Source: CAJCJE01 sp035948315
GTDB taxonomy: Bacteria > Actinomycetota > Actinomycetes > Mycobacteriales > Pseudonocardiaceae
Reading direction: 5' to 3'
Assembly: GCA_035948315.1 (NCBI GenBank)
Contig: DASZJG010000073.1
Span: forward strand, 62,001 to 126,000
Length of the DNA: 64,000 nucleotides
A model generated the notes under the pieces. That model searched no databases and was not told where the DNA came from. It saw nothing but the letters and a program-made list of their open reading frames with translations. Each line of letters begins with the position of its first letter. Positions within the stretch are counted from its first letter, which is position 1. This document shows positions 35,154 to 45,424 of this stretch, piece by piece. A program made the position numbers and the translations under genes.

Positions 35154-36569
35154 GTGCCGAACCAGCCGAACGAAACCGCCGAACCGATGGTGCCGCGGCA
35201 ACGTGGCCGAGCCCATCAGGACCTCGACCACACCCACGGTGGCGGCGGGCCCCGGAACCTCCGGGTCACCCGTCACATCGCCGCAGCGGGAGGTAGGACC
35301 CTGCTCAGTACAGCGTTATCCCCAGCAGACCCGGTCGAGACAACCGACGCGATCGCGGGTCGGACTGGCGTCGGCCGGCCGGCCACGAAGCGGGCGACCT
35401 TCCTGGCCAGGCTGAACATGCTCCTCGGTGCCCTGAACCACTGGGTACGAAACCATCCACGACTCCTGATCGACGCAGGCGCCGTCGCGCTGGCGGTGCT
35501 CGACGTCATCCTGGTCGTCCCGCACCACGCGACCGTGACCACCGGGGTGCTGTCCACCATCTCGTGCGTCGCGCTGATCCTCCGACGGAAGTTCCCGTTC
35601 CTGGTCACCCTGGCCGTCATTCCCGGTTACATCTGGGGCTGGGCCGAGCTGGCCGCGATGATCGCGCTCGGCACGCTGGCCTGGCGCAAGGGGCTGCGCT
35701 GGCAGACCATCATCGGCGCGGTCGGCGTCTGGGCCGGCACGTTCATCCTCTTCCCGCTCTCGGTGTTCACCGGCGAGGACTGGCACCACCACGTGCTCGA
35801 CGCGATGTACGGCTTCGTCTTCGCGATCGGACCGATGGCGCTGGGCCTGCTTATCAACGCCCGGCGGGACCTTTCCGAGCGGGTCGACGAACTCGCCGCG
35901 AGCCGCGAACGCGAGGAACGGCTGATGTCCGCCGCGGTCCGCGCGGACGAGCGGGCCAAGCTGGCGAGGGAGATGCACGACCTAGTCTCGCACCAGGTCA
36001 GCCTGATCGCCATGCAGGCCGGGGCGCTCCAGGTGTCCACAGAGGACGCGGAGGCGAGGGAAACCGCCGCCACCATTCGCAAGCTCAGCGTCCGGACCCT
36101 GGACGAGCTGCGCCAGCTGGTCGGCACATTACGCACGGCCGTCGACGAAACCGACGAGATCGGCCTGGACGGGCTCGCTGACCTGGTGCGCGAGTCTGCT
36201 GTCCGGGCCGATCTGTCGTTGGACCTCGGTGGCCGCAAGCCGCCCGGCCCGGTGGCCAACGCGGTGTTCCGGACCGTGCAGGAGGCGCTGACCAACGTGC
36301 ACAAGCACGCGGCCCAGGCACACACCACGGTCGCGGTGCTGACCAACGGCGAGCGGCTGGAGGTGGAGGTGCGCAACGACGCGCCACCGGTGCCGGCCGC
36401 GCTGGGCCAGCCGACCATGCGGCCGCTGCCCTCCGGCGGGCACGGCCTGCTCGGCCTGCGGGAACGGGCCGAACTGCTCGGTGGCAGTTTCGAGGCGGGA
36501 CCCGTCGGGCGCGGTGGGTTCCTGGTTCGGGCGAGCTTCCCGCTGCGCCGCTCCAGCGACTGGGTCTGA
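35154..36569 (+). CDS. Orphan NarL-partner-type sensor histidine kinase (HisKA_3)
   Basis: The 471-residue kinase has a long polar N-terminus (about 1-90), then five or six helices (about 100-235). A HisKA_3 dimerisation region (ERAKLAREMHDLVSHQVSLI, phospho-His in EMHD) and a C-terminal HATPase (VQEALTNVHKHA as N-box, GGHGLLGLRERAELLGG as G-box) follow. Such kinases normally pair with NarL-type regulators, but none is adjacent. GTG 35154 follows AGGTGAGGAAAC. It contains TTA codons at positions 55 and 326. Upstream is a 14-base palindrome; downstream is a 12-bp hairpin. Confidence 0.88.
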   Translation: MPNQPNETAEPMVPRQRGRAHQDLDHTHGGGGPRNLRVTRHIAAAGGRTLLSTALSPADPVETTDAIAGRTGVGRPATKRATFLARLNMLLGALNHWVRNHPRLLIDAGAVALAVLDVILVVPHHATVTTGVLSTISCVALILRRKFPFLVTLAVIPGYIWGWAELAAMIALGTLAWRKGLRWQTIIGAVGVWAGTFILFPLSVFTGEDWHHHVLDAMYGFVFAIGPMALGLLINARRDLSERVDELAASREREERLMSAAVRADERAKLAREMHDLVSHQVSLIAMQAGALQVSTEDAEARETAATIRKLSVRTLDELRQLVGTLRTAVDETDEIGLDGLADLVRESAVRADLSLDLGGRKPPGPVANAVFRTVQEALTNVHKHAAQAHTTVAVLTNGERLEVEVRNDAPPVPAALGQPTMRPLPSGGHGLLGLRERAELLGGSFEAGPVGRGGFLVRASFPLRRSSDWV

Positions 36570-36586
36570 TCCCTGGAAAACACGTC

Positions 36587-36616
36587 GGCGCCCTTCCCGA
36601 ACCCGGGAAGGGCGCC
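36587..36616. terminator. Bidirectional hairpin terminator
   Basis: GGCGCCCTTCCC and GGGAAGGGCGCC form a 12-bp perfect stem around a six-base loop. It lies between the convergent kinase gene and rbpA, so it can stop both transcripts. Confidence 0.85.
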
Positions 36617-36641
36617 AATGTCGTTGTGTCGACGGAAGTCC

Positions 36642-36986
36642 TTACAGACCTTCGCGCTGGGCACGCAGTCGGGCGAGCGCTTCGGCGAGGATGGCTTCAC
36701 CATCCGCGTCCGAACGCCGCTCCTTCACGTAGGCGAGGTGCGTCTTGTAGGGCTCGTTGCGCGGCGGAGAAGGCGGCTTCTCCTGGTTGCGCCCGCCCGG
36801 GAGACCGCACCGAGGACAGTCCCAGCTGTCCGGAACCTCGGCATCCATGGCGAACGACGGCCGCGACTCGTGCCCGTTGGCGCACCAGTAACCCACCCGC
36901 TGACGCGGCGCGGACTCTCCTCGCTCCGACTCGCCCATCGGGCCAGCACCGACCCGGGTGCCCCGGATCGCGTTGCCACCACCCAT
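36642..36986 (-). CDS. rbpA: RNA polymerase-binding protein RbpA
   Basis: This 114-residue actinobacterial transcription factor stabilises holoenzyme with the primary sigma factor. The sequence follows the streptomycete RbpA pattern throughout: MGGGNAIRGTRVGAGPMGE, the core with YWCANGHE and WDCPRCG (zinc-type Cys set), and the sigma-interaction C-terminus from THLAYVKERRSDADGEAIL to the end. It neighbours secG, as is usual in actinomycetes. Confidence 0.93.
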   Translation of the reverse strand: MGGGNAIRGTRVGAGPMGESERGESAPRQRVGYWCANGHESRPSFAMDAEVPDSWDCPRCGLPGGRNQEKPPSPPRNEPYKTHLAYVKERRSDADGEAILAEALARLRAQREGL

Positions 36987-37048
36987 TAACCCTCACACCC
37001 CATCAGAAAATCGGACAAAAATGACTCAAGTGCGATAATCCGACTTTG

Positions 37049-37282
37049 TCAGCCGATCTTCAACAGCAACCCGGTGCCGATCACGCAGATGAGCCACAGC
37101 GCGCCCACGAACAGCGTGATTCGGTCGAGGTTCTTCTCCGCGACGCTCGAACCGGACAGGCTGGACTGCGTGCCGCCGCCGAACAGGGAGGAAAGGCCGC
37201 CACCGCGACCGCGGTGCAGCAGGATCATCAGAACCAGAATGACACTGGTGATGATCAGGCCGATCTGTAGGGCAAGCTTCAT
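37049..37282 (-). CDS. secG: Preprotein translocase subunit SecG
   Basis: This 77-residue, two-helix membrane protein is the auxiliary subunit of the SecYEG channel. The first helix (about 4-22) leads into the conserved cytoplasmic loop HRGRGGGLSSLFGGG; the second helix spans about 57-74. It starts at ATG 37282, about 80 bases after tpiA, in the usual tpiA-secG order. Confidence 0.93.
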   Translation of the reverse strand: MKLALQIGLIITSVILVLMILLHRGRGGGLSSLFGGGTQSSLSGSSVAEKNLDRITLFVGALWLICVIGTGLLLKIG

Positions 37283-37363
37283 GTCATCCTCGCTGTAGAG
37301 CCGTCGGCCTCACACAATACCGGCACGAGCTGCCGAACCGAACCACGGCCTGCGAACGAATAA

Positions 37364-38149
37364 TTACGGGAGGGGACCACCGGCCGCCAGGGCGCACAGC
37401 TTGGCGAACTCGGGAGCATCCAGGCTCGCACCCCCGACCAGGGCACCGTCGATGTCCTGCTCGGCGACCAGCTCGGCGATGTTGCCCGACTTCACCGAAC
37501 CTCCGTAGAGGATCCGGGTCGTGTTCGCGACATCGTCGCCGTACTTCTCGGCCAGCCTGCCGCGAAGTGCGCCGCAGACCTCCTGCGCGTCCTTGGGCGT
37601 GGCGACCCGGCCGGTGCCGATCGCCCAGACCGGCTCGTAGGCGATCACCACGTCCTTGACCTGCTCGGCCTTGAGCCCCTTGAGGCCGTCGATCGCCTGG
37701 GTCGTGCAGTGCACGATGTGGTTGTTCTCGTCGCGCACGTGCAGGCGCTCGCCGACGCACAGGATCGGCGTGATGCCGTGCTTGAGCGCGGCGCGCACCT
37801 TCTTGTTGACCAGCTCGTCGTCCTCGTTGTGGTACTCGCGCCGCTCGGAGTGCCCGACCGTCACGTACGAGCAGCCGAGCTTGGCCAGCATCTCGCCGGA
37901 GATGTCGCCGGTGTAGGCGCCCGAGTCGTGCTGGCTCAGGTCCTGGGCGCCGTACTTGATCAGCAGCTTGTCGCCGTCGACCAGGGTCTGCACGCTGCGG
38001 ATGTCGGTGAACGGCGGCAGCACCGCCACCTCGACCTTGGCGAAGTACTTCTCCGGCAGCGAGAAGGCGAGCTTCTGCACCAGGCCGATGGCCTCAAGGT
38101 GGTTGAGGTTCATCTTCCAGTTGCCGGCGATGAAGGTCTGACGTGCCAC
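37364..38149 (-). CDS. tpiA: Triosephosphate isomerase
   Basis: This 261-residue TIM-barrel enzyme interconverts dihydroxyacetone phosphate and glyceraldehyde-3-P. Catalytic residues sit in GNWKMN (Lys), VGHSERR (His) and AYEPVWAIGTG (Glu with loop 6). GTG 38149 is only three bases after the pgk stop. It is the third gene of gap-pgk-tpiA. Confidence 0.95.
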   Translation of the reverse strand: MARQTFIAGNWKMNLNHLEAIGLVQKLAFSLPEKYFAKVEVAVLPPFTDIRSVQTLVDGDKLLIKYGAQDLSQHDSGAYTGDISGEMLAKLGCSYVTVGHSERREYHNEDDELVNKKVRAALKHGITPILCVGERLHVRDENNHIVHCTTQAIDGLKGLKAEQVKDVVIAYEPVWAIGTGRVATPKDAQEVCGALRGRLAEKYGDDVANTTRILYGGSVKSGNIAELVAEQDIDGALVGGASLDAPEFAKLCALAAGGPLP

Positions 38150-38152
38150 GGT

Positions 38153-39358
38153 TCAGTCCTCCAGCACCACGACGCCGGGCAGTTCCTTGCCCTCAAGGAG
38201 TTCGAGGGAGGCGCCACCACCGGTGGAGATGTGCGAGAAGCCGTCCTCGGGCAGGCCGAGCAGCCGCACCGCGGCCGCCGAGTCGCCGCCGCCGACCACG
38301 CTGAACGCGTCCGAGTCGACCAGCGCCTTGGCGATCGCGCGGGTGCCGTTGGCGAACGCCGGGAACTCGAACACGCCCAGCGGTCCGTTCCAGAACACCG
38401 TCTTCGCGTCGGCCAGCTTTGCCGCGAACAGCTCGCGGGTGGCCGGGCCGATGTCCAGGCCCTCCTGGTCGGCCGGGATCGCGGACACCGCGACGACCTC
38501 GTTGGCCGCGTCCGCCGCGAACTCCTTGGCGACCACCACGTCGACCGGCAGCACCAGTTCGACGCCACGCTCCTTGGCCTCGTCCAGGAAGCCGCGCACG
38601 GTGTCGATCTGGTCTTCCTGGAGCAGCGACCTGCCAATCTCGTGGCCCTGCGACTTCAGGAACGTGTAGGCCATGCCGCCGCCGATGAGCAGCCGGTCGA
38701 CCTTGCCCAACAGGTTCTTGATCACGCCCAGCTTGTCGGAGACCTTCGCCCCGCCGAGCACGACGACGTAGGGCCGCTCCGGGGACTCGGTGAGCTTGCG
38801 CAGCACCTCGACCTCGGCGAGCACCAGCGTGCCCGCGTAGTGCGGGAGGCGCTTGGCCACGTCGTAGACGGACGCCTGCTTGCGGTGCACCACACCGAAA
38901 CCGTCGGACACGAACGCGCCGTCCGGGCCGACCAGCGCGGCCAGCTCGTCGGCGAGCGCGCCGCGCTCCGCCTCGTCCTTGCTGGTCTCGCGCGGGTCGA
39001 AGCGGATGTTCTCCAGCAGCGCCACGTGGCCGTCGGTCAGCGCGGCCACCACGGCCTTGGCCGAGTCGCCGACCACGTCGGTGGCCAGCGCGACCTCGGC
39101 ACCCAGGAGTTCACCGAGCCGCGCGGCGACCGGCGCCAGCGAGTACTTGGCGTCCGGCTCGCCCTTGGGGCGGCCGAGATGCGCGATGACCACCACGCGC
39201 GCGCCCGCCTCGACGAGCTTGGTGATGGTGGGCAGGGAGGCACGGACCCGACCGTCGTCGGTGATCCGGTCCCCGTCGAGCGGGACGTTGAGGTCGGCGC
39301 GCAACAGCACGCGCCGACCGGTGACGCCCTCGGCGAGCAGGTCGTCGAGCGTCTTCAC
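38153..39358 (-). CDS. pgk: Phosphoglycerate kinase
   Basis: This 401-residue two-domain glycolytic kinase makes ATP from 1,3-bisphosphoglycerate. The signature RRVLLRADLNVPLD and the substrate loop IAHLGRPKGE are in the N-domain. The nucleotide-binding motifs VVLGGAKVSDKLGV and VFWNGPLGVFE and the C-terminal GGGDSAAA are in order. GTG 39358 lies 14 bases after gap. Confidence 0.95.
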   Translation of the reverse strand: MKTLDDLLAEGVTGRRVLLRADLNVPLDGDRITDDGRVRASLPTITKLVEAGARVVVIAHLGRPKGEPDAKYSLAPVAARLGELLGAEVALATDVVGDSAKAVVAALTDGHVALLENIRFDPRETSKDEAERGALADELAALVGPDGAFVSDGFGVVHRKQASVYDVAKRLPHYAGTLVLAEVEVLRKLTESPERPYVVVLGGAKVSDKLGVIKNLLGKVDRLLIGGGMAYTFLKSQGHEIGRSLLQEDQIDTVRGFLDEAKERGVELVLPVDVVVAKEFAADAANEVVAVSAIPADQEGLDIGPATRELFAAKLADAKTVFWNGPLGVFEFPAFANGTRAIAKALVDSDAFSVVGGGDSAAAVRLLGLPEDGFSHISTGGGASLELLEGKELPGVVVLED

Positions 39359-39372
39359 AGTGAGATTCCCTC

Positions 39373-40380
<1,008 letters not shown>

Positions 40381-40649
40381 GATATGTCTCCTCGTGCTCA
40401 ACCCCGCGCATCACGGGGCGTTAGCTTCTTTTTCGGCCTGTGCCGGGTGCGATCCGCCGGCGACACTGCCGACGCAGAGCACTCTAGCGCTCAGGACTTG
40501 ACCCAGGTCAGGGGCCCAGTCGGCGCTTCTTTATCGAGTCAGTGACCCGTGTGCCACACGTTACACCATCGTGTCGTACGGATCCCGAACAGTTTGCGGC
40601 ATACAGCGGGCTTTTCCAGCCAGATTCAAGGATTGCTCGACCAGTGGGA

Positions 40650-42815
40650 CTACTGGGCTGCATTGAAGAAGCCGTGGACCTCGTCCGGGGCGCCGACCGG
40701 GGCGTAGAACAGGCCCTGGCCGATGTCCGCGCCGACCTGCTGCCACCACTGCTGGTGCGCCTTGTTCTTGATGTCGTCCACGATGACCAGCACGCCCGCC
40801 GCGTGCACCGTGTCGATCAGCGCGCTGAGCACCGAGGTGGAGCCGGCATGGTCGCGGCGCGGCCGCCAGCGGGCCAGGTGCACTGCCTGCAGCGGCAGCG
40901 TCTCCAGGTCGACGAGGTCGGCCGGGACCGCGCCGAAGTCGGTGGCGATCATGCCGACGCCTGCTTCGGCCAGCGCGATCAGGTTGGCCAGCGGCTGGCC
41001 GCCCGCGATCAGCGCCGGGGTCGGCATGCCGAGGAACAGCCGCTGCGGGTCGAGGTGGTTCTCCGACAGCGCCCGCAGCACGGCGGCCGGCAGGTCCGGG
41101 TTGGCCGCCTGGTTCGCGGTGAAGCCGAGATAGAGCGGCACGCCCCAGCCCTGCTCGCGCACGGTGGTGCAGGCCGAGGTGAGCCGCCAGGTGCCCAGCG
41201 GCAGGGTGAGGCCGGTCTGCTCGGCCAGGCTCACGCAGCGATCGTGGTCCAGCGGGGCGTGGCCGCGGCGGTGCCAGCGCAACAGCGGCTCGACGCCGAT
41301 CGGGTTGCCGTCGCTGAGCCGGAAGAAGGGCTGGTAGGCGACGCGCAGGTCGCCGCGTTCCCAGGCACCGGCCATGCCGGCGGCCAGCCGGTAGGTCTCC
41401 CGGTCGCGCGCGTCCTCCTCCGGGTCGAACAGTTCGAAGCGTCTGCCCCGACTGCGCTGCGCCCTGCGCAGGGTGGTCTCGGCGGCGCCGAGCAGTTCGG
41501 TCGGCCCGAGGTTGGCCGGCAGTCCCTCGACGATGCCGATGCTCGCCGACACCGCATAGGTGCCGACGCCCCGGTCACGGCCGGTCCCGTCGGCAAGACC
41601 GGCGTCGGAGATGGTGACCGGCACCGCCAGTTGCTCGTTGATCCGTTCGGCGATCGCGGCGGCCGAGGGCGTGGTCGGTGAATTCTCCACCAGGATCGCG
41701 AACTCGTCGCCCTCGAACCGGGCCACCATCGCCCGCTCACCGTCCATAACGGACTTCAGCCGCTCGGCGACGTGGATCAGCAGCCGTTCGCTGACCCGTC
41801 TGCCCAGACCGGCGGTCACCAGCGTGAACGCGTCGAGACCGAGCAGGAACAGGGTGATGCCGTTGTCGCGGTCGAACCGGTGCACCACCTCCTCCAGCCT
41901 GCTGGTGAAGAACTGCCGGTTCGGCAGGCCGGTCAGCACGTCGTGCAGGGCCTGGCGGCACAGCTCGTCCTGCAACAGGGTCAGCTCGGAGACGTCCTCG
42001 ATGCTCAGCACGGCACGGTTGGGCACGCCGTGCTCGTCGCGCAACGACGACGCGGCAAGGGAAACCGTCGCGGTCGAGCCGTCGTCGCGGAGCAGCCGCA
42101 GCATCTGGCGCGGCGGATTGTCCTGGCCGGCACCGAGATTCGCGTACAGCGCGAGCAGCTGGTCGGTGCGCTCCGGCGGCACCACGTCGTAGATGCAGCG
42201 GCTGTCCAGGTCCTCGCCGGGATAGGCGAGGATGCGGCGCAGCGCGTCGTTGACGCTGACGAAGTTGCCGTCCAGGTCGGTGATGGCGATGCCGTTGGGT
42301 GACGTGGTGGCCACCTGGGTGAACCGGGCTTCGCTGTCGGCCAGGCTCTGCTCGGCGTTGCGCACCGCACGGCGCAGCGCCTTGCTCATCGATTCCTGTT
42401 GCCCGATCACGAATTCGCGCATCTGTTCGGTGAATCCCGCCGCCAGCGAGACCAGCACGGCGACCACCCGCTCGGCGCGATCCGGGATCATGCGCAGTTC
42501 CGGCAGACCGAGCAAGCCCTTGCCCAGCACGGAGGCCGTGCGGCGCAGCGCCGCCGGATCGGTACAGCGCCACTCGACCAGATGCACGCCGACGGAGCCG
42601 GCCGGCTCGGCGGTGAACGGCTCGGTGCGCACCAGATCGGCGAGTTCGCCGACGAAGACCACGAGCCGTTGCTCCAGCTCCGAGTGCGACCAGGGCACGT
42701 AGCTGGTCTGACTGAGCAGGTAGGCCCATTTTCTGGCCAGGGTGGTGCGTTCGCGGAGCCCGTCGTCGGGCAGCGCGTTACGCGCCAGTGAGCCATCCAT
42801 GGGTGGCAGGTTCAT
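40650..42815 (-). CDS. PAS-GGDEF-EAL protein with eroded catalytic motifs
   Basis: This 721-residue protein has an N-terminal helical region (1-155), a PAS domain (about 158-275), GGDEF-like (about 285-465) and EAL-like (about 475-715) domains. The GGDEF box is EGDEF (368-372), but the upstream metal-binding Asp is lost (GLDAF for DxD-F). The EAL box is EPL (509-511); LExTE reads LGMPTP, DDFG reads TDFG, and the Lys and late Glu are missing. It is therefore probably not a normal cyclase or phosphodiesterase, but could bind c-di-GMP or GTP as a signal. No membrane helix is visible. A DUF574 methyltransferase gene lies upstream on the same strand. Confidence 0.85.
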   Translation of the reverse strand: MNLPPMDGSLARNALPDDGLRERTTLARKWAYLLSQTSYVPWSHSELEQRLVVFVGELADLVRTEPFTAEPAGSVGVHLVEWRCTDPAALRRTASVLGKGLLGLPELRMIPDRAERVVAVLVSLAAGFTEQMREFVIGQQESMSKALRRAVRNAEQSLADSEARFTQVATTSPNGIAITDLDGNFVSVNDALRRILAYPGEDLDSRCIYDVVPPERTDQLLALYANLGAGQDNPPRQMLRLLRDDGSTATVSLAASSLRDEHGVPNRAVLSIEDVSELTLLQDELCRQALHDVLTGLPNRQFFTSRLEEVVHRFDRDNGITLFLLGLDAFTLVTAGLGRRVSERLLIHVAERLKSVMDGERAMVARFEGDEFAILVENSPTTPSAAAIAERINEQLAVPVTISDAGLADGTGRDRGVGTYAVSASIGIVEGLPANLGPTELLGAAETTLRRAQRSRGRRFELFDPEEDARDRETYRLAAGMAGAWERGDLRVAYQPFFRLSDGNPIGVEPLLRWHRRGHAPLDHDRCVSLAEQTGLTLPLGTWRLTSACTTVREQGWGVPLYLGFTANQAANPDLPAAVLRALSENHLDPQRLFLGMPTPALIAGGQPLANLIALAEAGVGMIATDFGAVPADLVDLETLPLQAVHLARWRPRRDHAGSTSVLSALIDTVHAAGVLVIVDDIKNKAHQQWWQQVGADIGQGLFYAPVGAPDEVHGFFNAAQ

Positions 42816-42870
42816 TCGGGTCCAGCCAGTCCTTCTCGACCCCAGTTCAATCGCATCATTGTTCTACAGA

Positions 42871-43764
42871 TCACTCGTTGGTAACAGGGCCCCCGGGCTT
42901 ACGTCCGATTCCGGCATAAACATGCGCATTGGAGTCCGGGTCGTTCGAAATACCGCCCGGCCCGTCCGGTCGCCACAGCCCACAGCCCACAACGCCCGGT
43001 TCGACCAACTCGAAACCGTCGAAAAAGCGAGATACTTCCGCGTGTGACCGGTAGCTGAGCTGGTCGGAACTCCTGCTGCGGGAAATCTCCTGCGCCGCCT
43101 CGCTGATCTGATCCGCCCGCTGATCGGCGGTGACGTGCGAGAGAGCCAGATAACTGCCTGGCACCAGCGCGTCCCGATAGGTAGCGATGATCTGCATCGG
43201 ATTGTCCGAGTCCGGGACGAAATGCAGCATCATCACCATCAGCAAGCCGATCGGCTGCTCGAAATCGAGCAGCCGGACGGTCTCCGGATGGTTCAGGATC
43301 CGCTCGGGTTCGCGCAGGTCCGCCTGGATGATCGAGGCGCCCTTGTTGTCCTGCAGGAGCAATTCACTGTGCGCGACGGCAACCGGGTCCTTGTCCACAT
43401 ACACGACGCGCGCGTCCGGTGCGGCGAGCTGGGCGATCTCGTGCACGTTGCCGACGGTCGGCACGCCCGATCCGATGTCGAGGAACTGCCGAATGCCGGA
43501 CTCGATCAGGAACAGCACGGCACGGCGCAGAAAAGCCCTGTTCAGCCGCGCGATCTCGCGCGAGCGGGGCATGATCTTCTCGACATTGTCGGCCAGTTGT
43601 CGGTCGACGGCGAAGTTGTGCGCTCCCCCGAGCAGGTAGTCATAGGTCCTGGCGATGCTCGGCACGTTCGGGTCGATGCCGAGCGGCACCCAGTCCAGCT
43701 GCTGTTCAGCAGATTGTGCTTGATGTTCGGTCAAGGCACACCTCATCGGGTGGACATCGTTCAC
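42871..43764 (-). CDS. DUF574-family SAM-dependent methyltransferase-like protein
   Basis: This 297-residue protein matches the actinobacterial DUF574 (S-adenosyl methyltransferase) family. It has the N-terminal segment IDPNVPSIARTYDYLLGGAHNF, then SAM motif I FLDIGSGVPTVGNVHE, and an acidic ribose-binding turn VVYVDKDPVAV. The target is unknown. The GTG at 43764 gives the longest frame. A TTG at 43734 has AGGTG at good spacing and may be the real start. It ends 55 bases before the GGDEF-EAL gene on the same strand; the two are probably co-transcribed. Confidence 0.8.
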   Translation of the reverse strand: MNDVHPMRCALTEHQAQSAEQQLDWVPLGIDPNVPSIARTYDYLLGGAHNFAVDRQLADNVEKIMPRSREIARLNRAFLRRAVLFLIESGIRQFLDIGSGVPTVGNVHEIAQLAAPDARVVYVDKDPVAVAHSELLLQDNKGASIIQADLREPERILNHPETVRLLDFEQPIGLLMVMMLHFVPDSDNPMQIIATYRDALVPGSYLALSHVTADQRADQISEAAQEISRSRSSDQLSYRSHAEVSRFFDGFELVEPGVVGCGLWRPDGPGGISNDPDSNAHVYAGIGRKPGGPVTNE

Positions 43765-44020
43765 GGCAGCCTACTCAACCGTTCGATTCGCGCATCCCTC
43801 GACATCGGCGAAATAGCCCGATTAATCTGGAAACCAAACTTTTCCAGAATGTATGCTGGCCCAGCTCACGCCGATGAAGTGGGAAAACAGCACGACGCGT
43901 CCGTGTCGTTACCCGTACGGAGCAATCCACTAACACGATCGGGTGGCTGCGCCATGGTCCGGCCGGGGCCTAGAGTGTGACTCCGCCGAGTCCGTCACCC
44001 CCCTCGCGAGGAAGAAGACC

Positions 44021-45382
44021 ATGGGCGCCGCCGCCGAGAGCACGCACACCGGCGCTACCTCCGACACCGTGATACCGGGCCGCTGGCCGTTGCTCGGCCA
44101 CACTCCTTCCCTGCTGCGCCAACGGTTCTCCTTCACATCGGGCCTGCGCGAGCACGGTGAGCTGGTCAAGATCTACCTCGGTCCGATGCCCGCCTACGTG
44201 GTCACCACCCCCGAGTTGGTCCACGAGGTGCTGGTCACCCAGGCGGGCAAGTTCGAACAGGGCATTCTGTTCGAACGTTTCCGGCCCCATCTGGGCAATG
44301 GTGTCGCATTGTCCAACGGTGCTTTTCATCTGCGTCAACGCCGTCTCCTGCAACCCGCTTTCCACCGTGAACGAATTGCGCATTACGCGTCGACAATGGT
44401 CGAATCGGCTGGTGCGACGGCCGTTGGCTGGCAGCCGGGCGAGGTCGTCGAGGTCTACGAGGCCATGCAGCAGCTCGCCGTCACCGTGCTCGGCCGGACG
44501 TTGTTCGCGACCGAACTCGGCGCGGCCGCGATCGCCGAGGCACAACGGTCGGTACCAATCCTGGTCAAGCAGGTCATCGTCCGGGCGCTGTCGCCCGGTT
44601 TCCTTGCCGCGCTGCCGATTCCGGCCAACCGGGCGTTCGACGCGGCCACCGCCCGGCTGCGCGCGGTCGTGACCGAGGTGATCGCGGCCGCCCGCACCGA
44701 AGGCGCGGACAACGGAGACCTGCTCTCGATGTTGTTGCTGGCCAGGGATGCCGAGACCGGCGAGAGCATGAGCGATCAGCAGGTCTACGACGAGGTCGTC
44801 ACCCTGCTCACCGGCGGCACCGACACGATCGGCCTCGCGCTCGGCTGGTTCTTCCACGAACTCGGCCGGCATCCGGAGATCGAGCGGCGCTTCCACGCGG
44901 AGATCGACGAGGTCCTCGGCGGTGCCACCCCCACCATCGACGACCTGCCCAAGCTCGGCTACACCCGCCAGATCCTCAACGAGGTGCTGCGCGCCTATCC
45001 GATCTGGCTGCTGATCCGCAGGACGAACGCGGAAGTCGACCTCGGCGGGGTGCGGCTGCCCGCCGGAACCGAGGTCGTGTACAGCCCGCACGCCCTGCAC
45101 CACGACCCGCGCAACTTCGCCGACCCGGACCGGTTCGACCCGGACCGCTGGGCGCCGGACCGCGTCGGCGAGATCCCGAAGGGCGCGTACGTGCCGTTCG
45201 GGGCGGGCGTGCGGCAGTGCATCGGCAACACGTTCGCCCAGGCCGAGATCACGCTCGTCGCGGCGACCATCGCGGCCCGCTGGCGGCTGGTTCCGGTGCC
45301 CGGCCGGCCGGTCCGGATGAAGGTGACCGGCGCGGCCTATCCCAGCCGGCTCCCGATGACCGCGGAGCCCCGGCACGGCTGA
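44021..45382 (+). CDS. Cytochrome P450
   Basis: This 453-residue heme monooxygenase has an I-helix oxygen site LLTGGTDTIGLAL, K-helix ExxR in NEVLRAY, and heme loop FGAGVRQCIGNTFA with Cys thiolate. Overall it resembles terpene- and pentalenene-oxygenase-type bacterial P450s, but no terpene synthase or ferredoxin is in the window. ATG 44021 follows GAGGAAGAAG. A secreted hydrolase gene follows 42 bases later in the same direction. Confidence 0.9.
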   Translation: MGAAAESTHTGATSDTVIPGRWPLLGHTPSLLRQRFSFTSGLREHGELVKIYLGPMPAYVVTTPELVHEVLVTQAGKFEQGILFERFRPHLGNGVALSNGAFHLRQRRLLQPAFHRERIAHYASTMVESAGATAVGWQPGEVVEVYEAMQQLAVTVLGRTLFATELGAAAIAEAQRSVPILVKQVIVRALSPGFLAALPIPANRAFDAATARLRAVVTEVIAAARTEGADNGDLLSMLLLARDAETGESMSDQQVYDEVVTLLTGGTDTIGLALGWFFHELGRHPEIERRFHAEIDEVLGGATPTIDDLPKLGYTRQILNEVLRAYPIWLLIRRTNAEVDLGGVRLPAGTEVVYSPHALHHDPRNFADPDRFDPDRWAPDRVGEIPKGAYVPFGAGVRQCIGNTFAQAEITLVAATIAARWRLVPVPGRPVRMKVTGAAYPSRLPMTAEPRHG

Positions 45383-45424
45383 ACATCCCTCTCCCATTCG
45401 ATTCGAACTCGGAAGGCCATCCCC

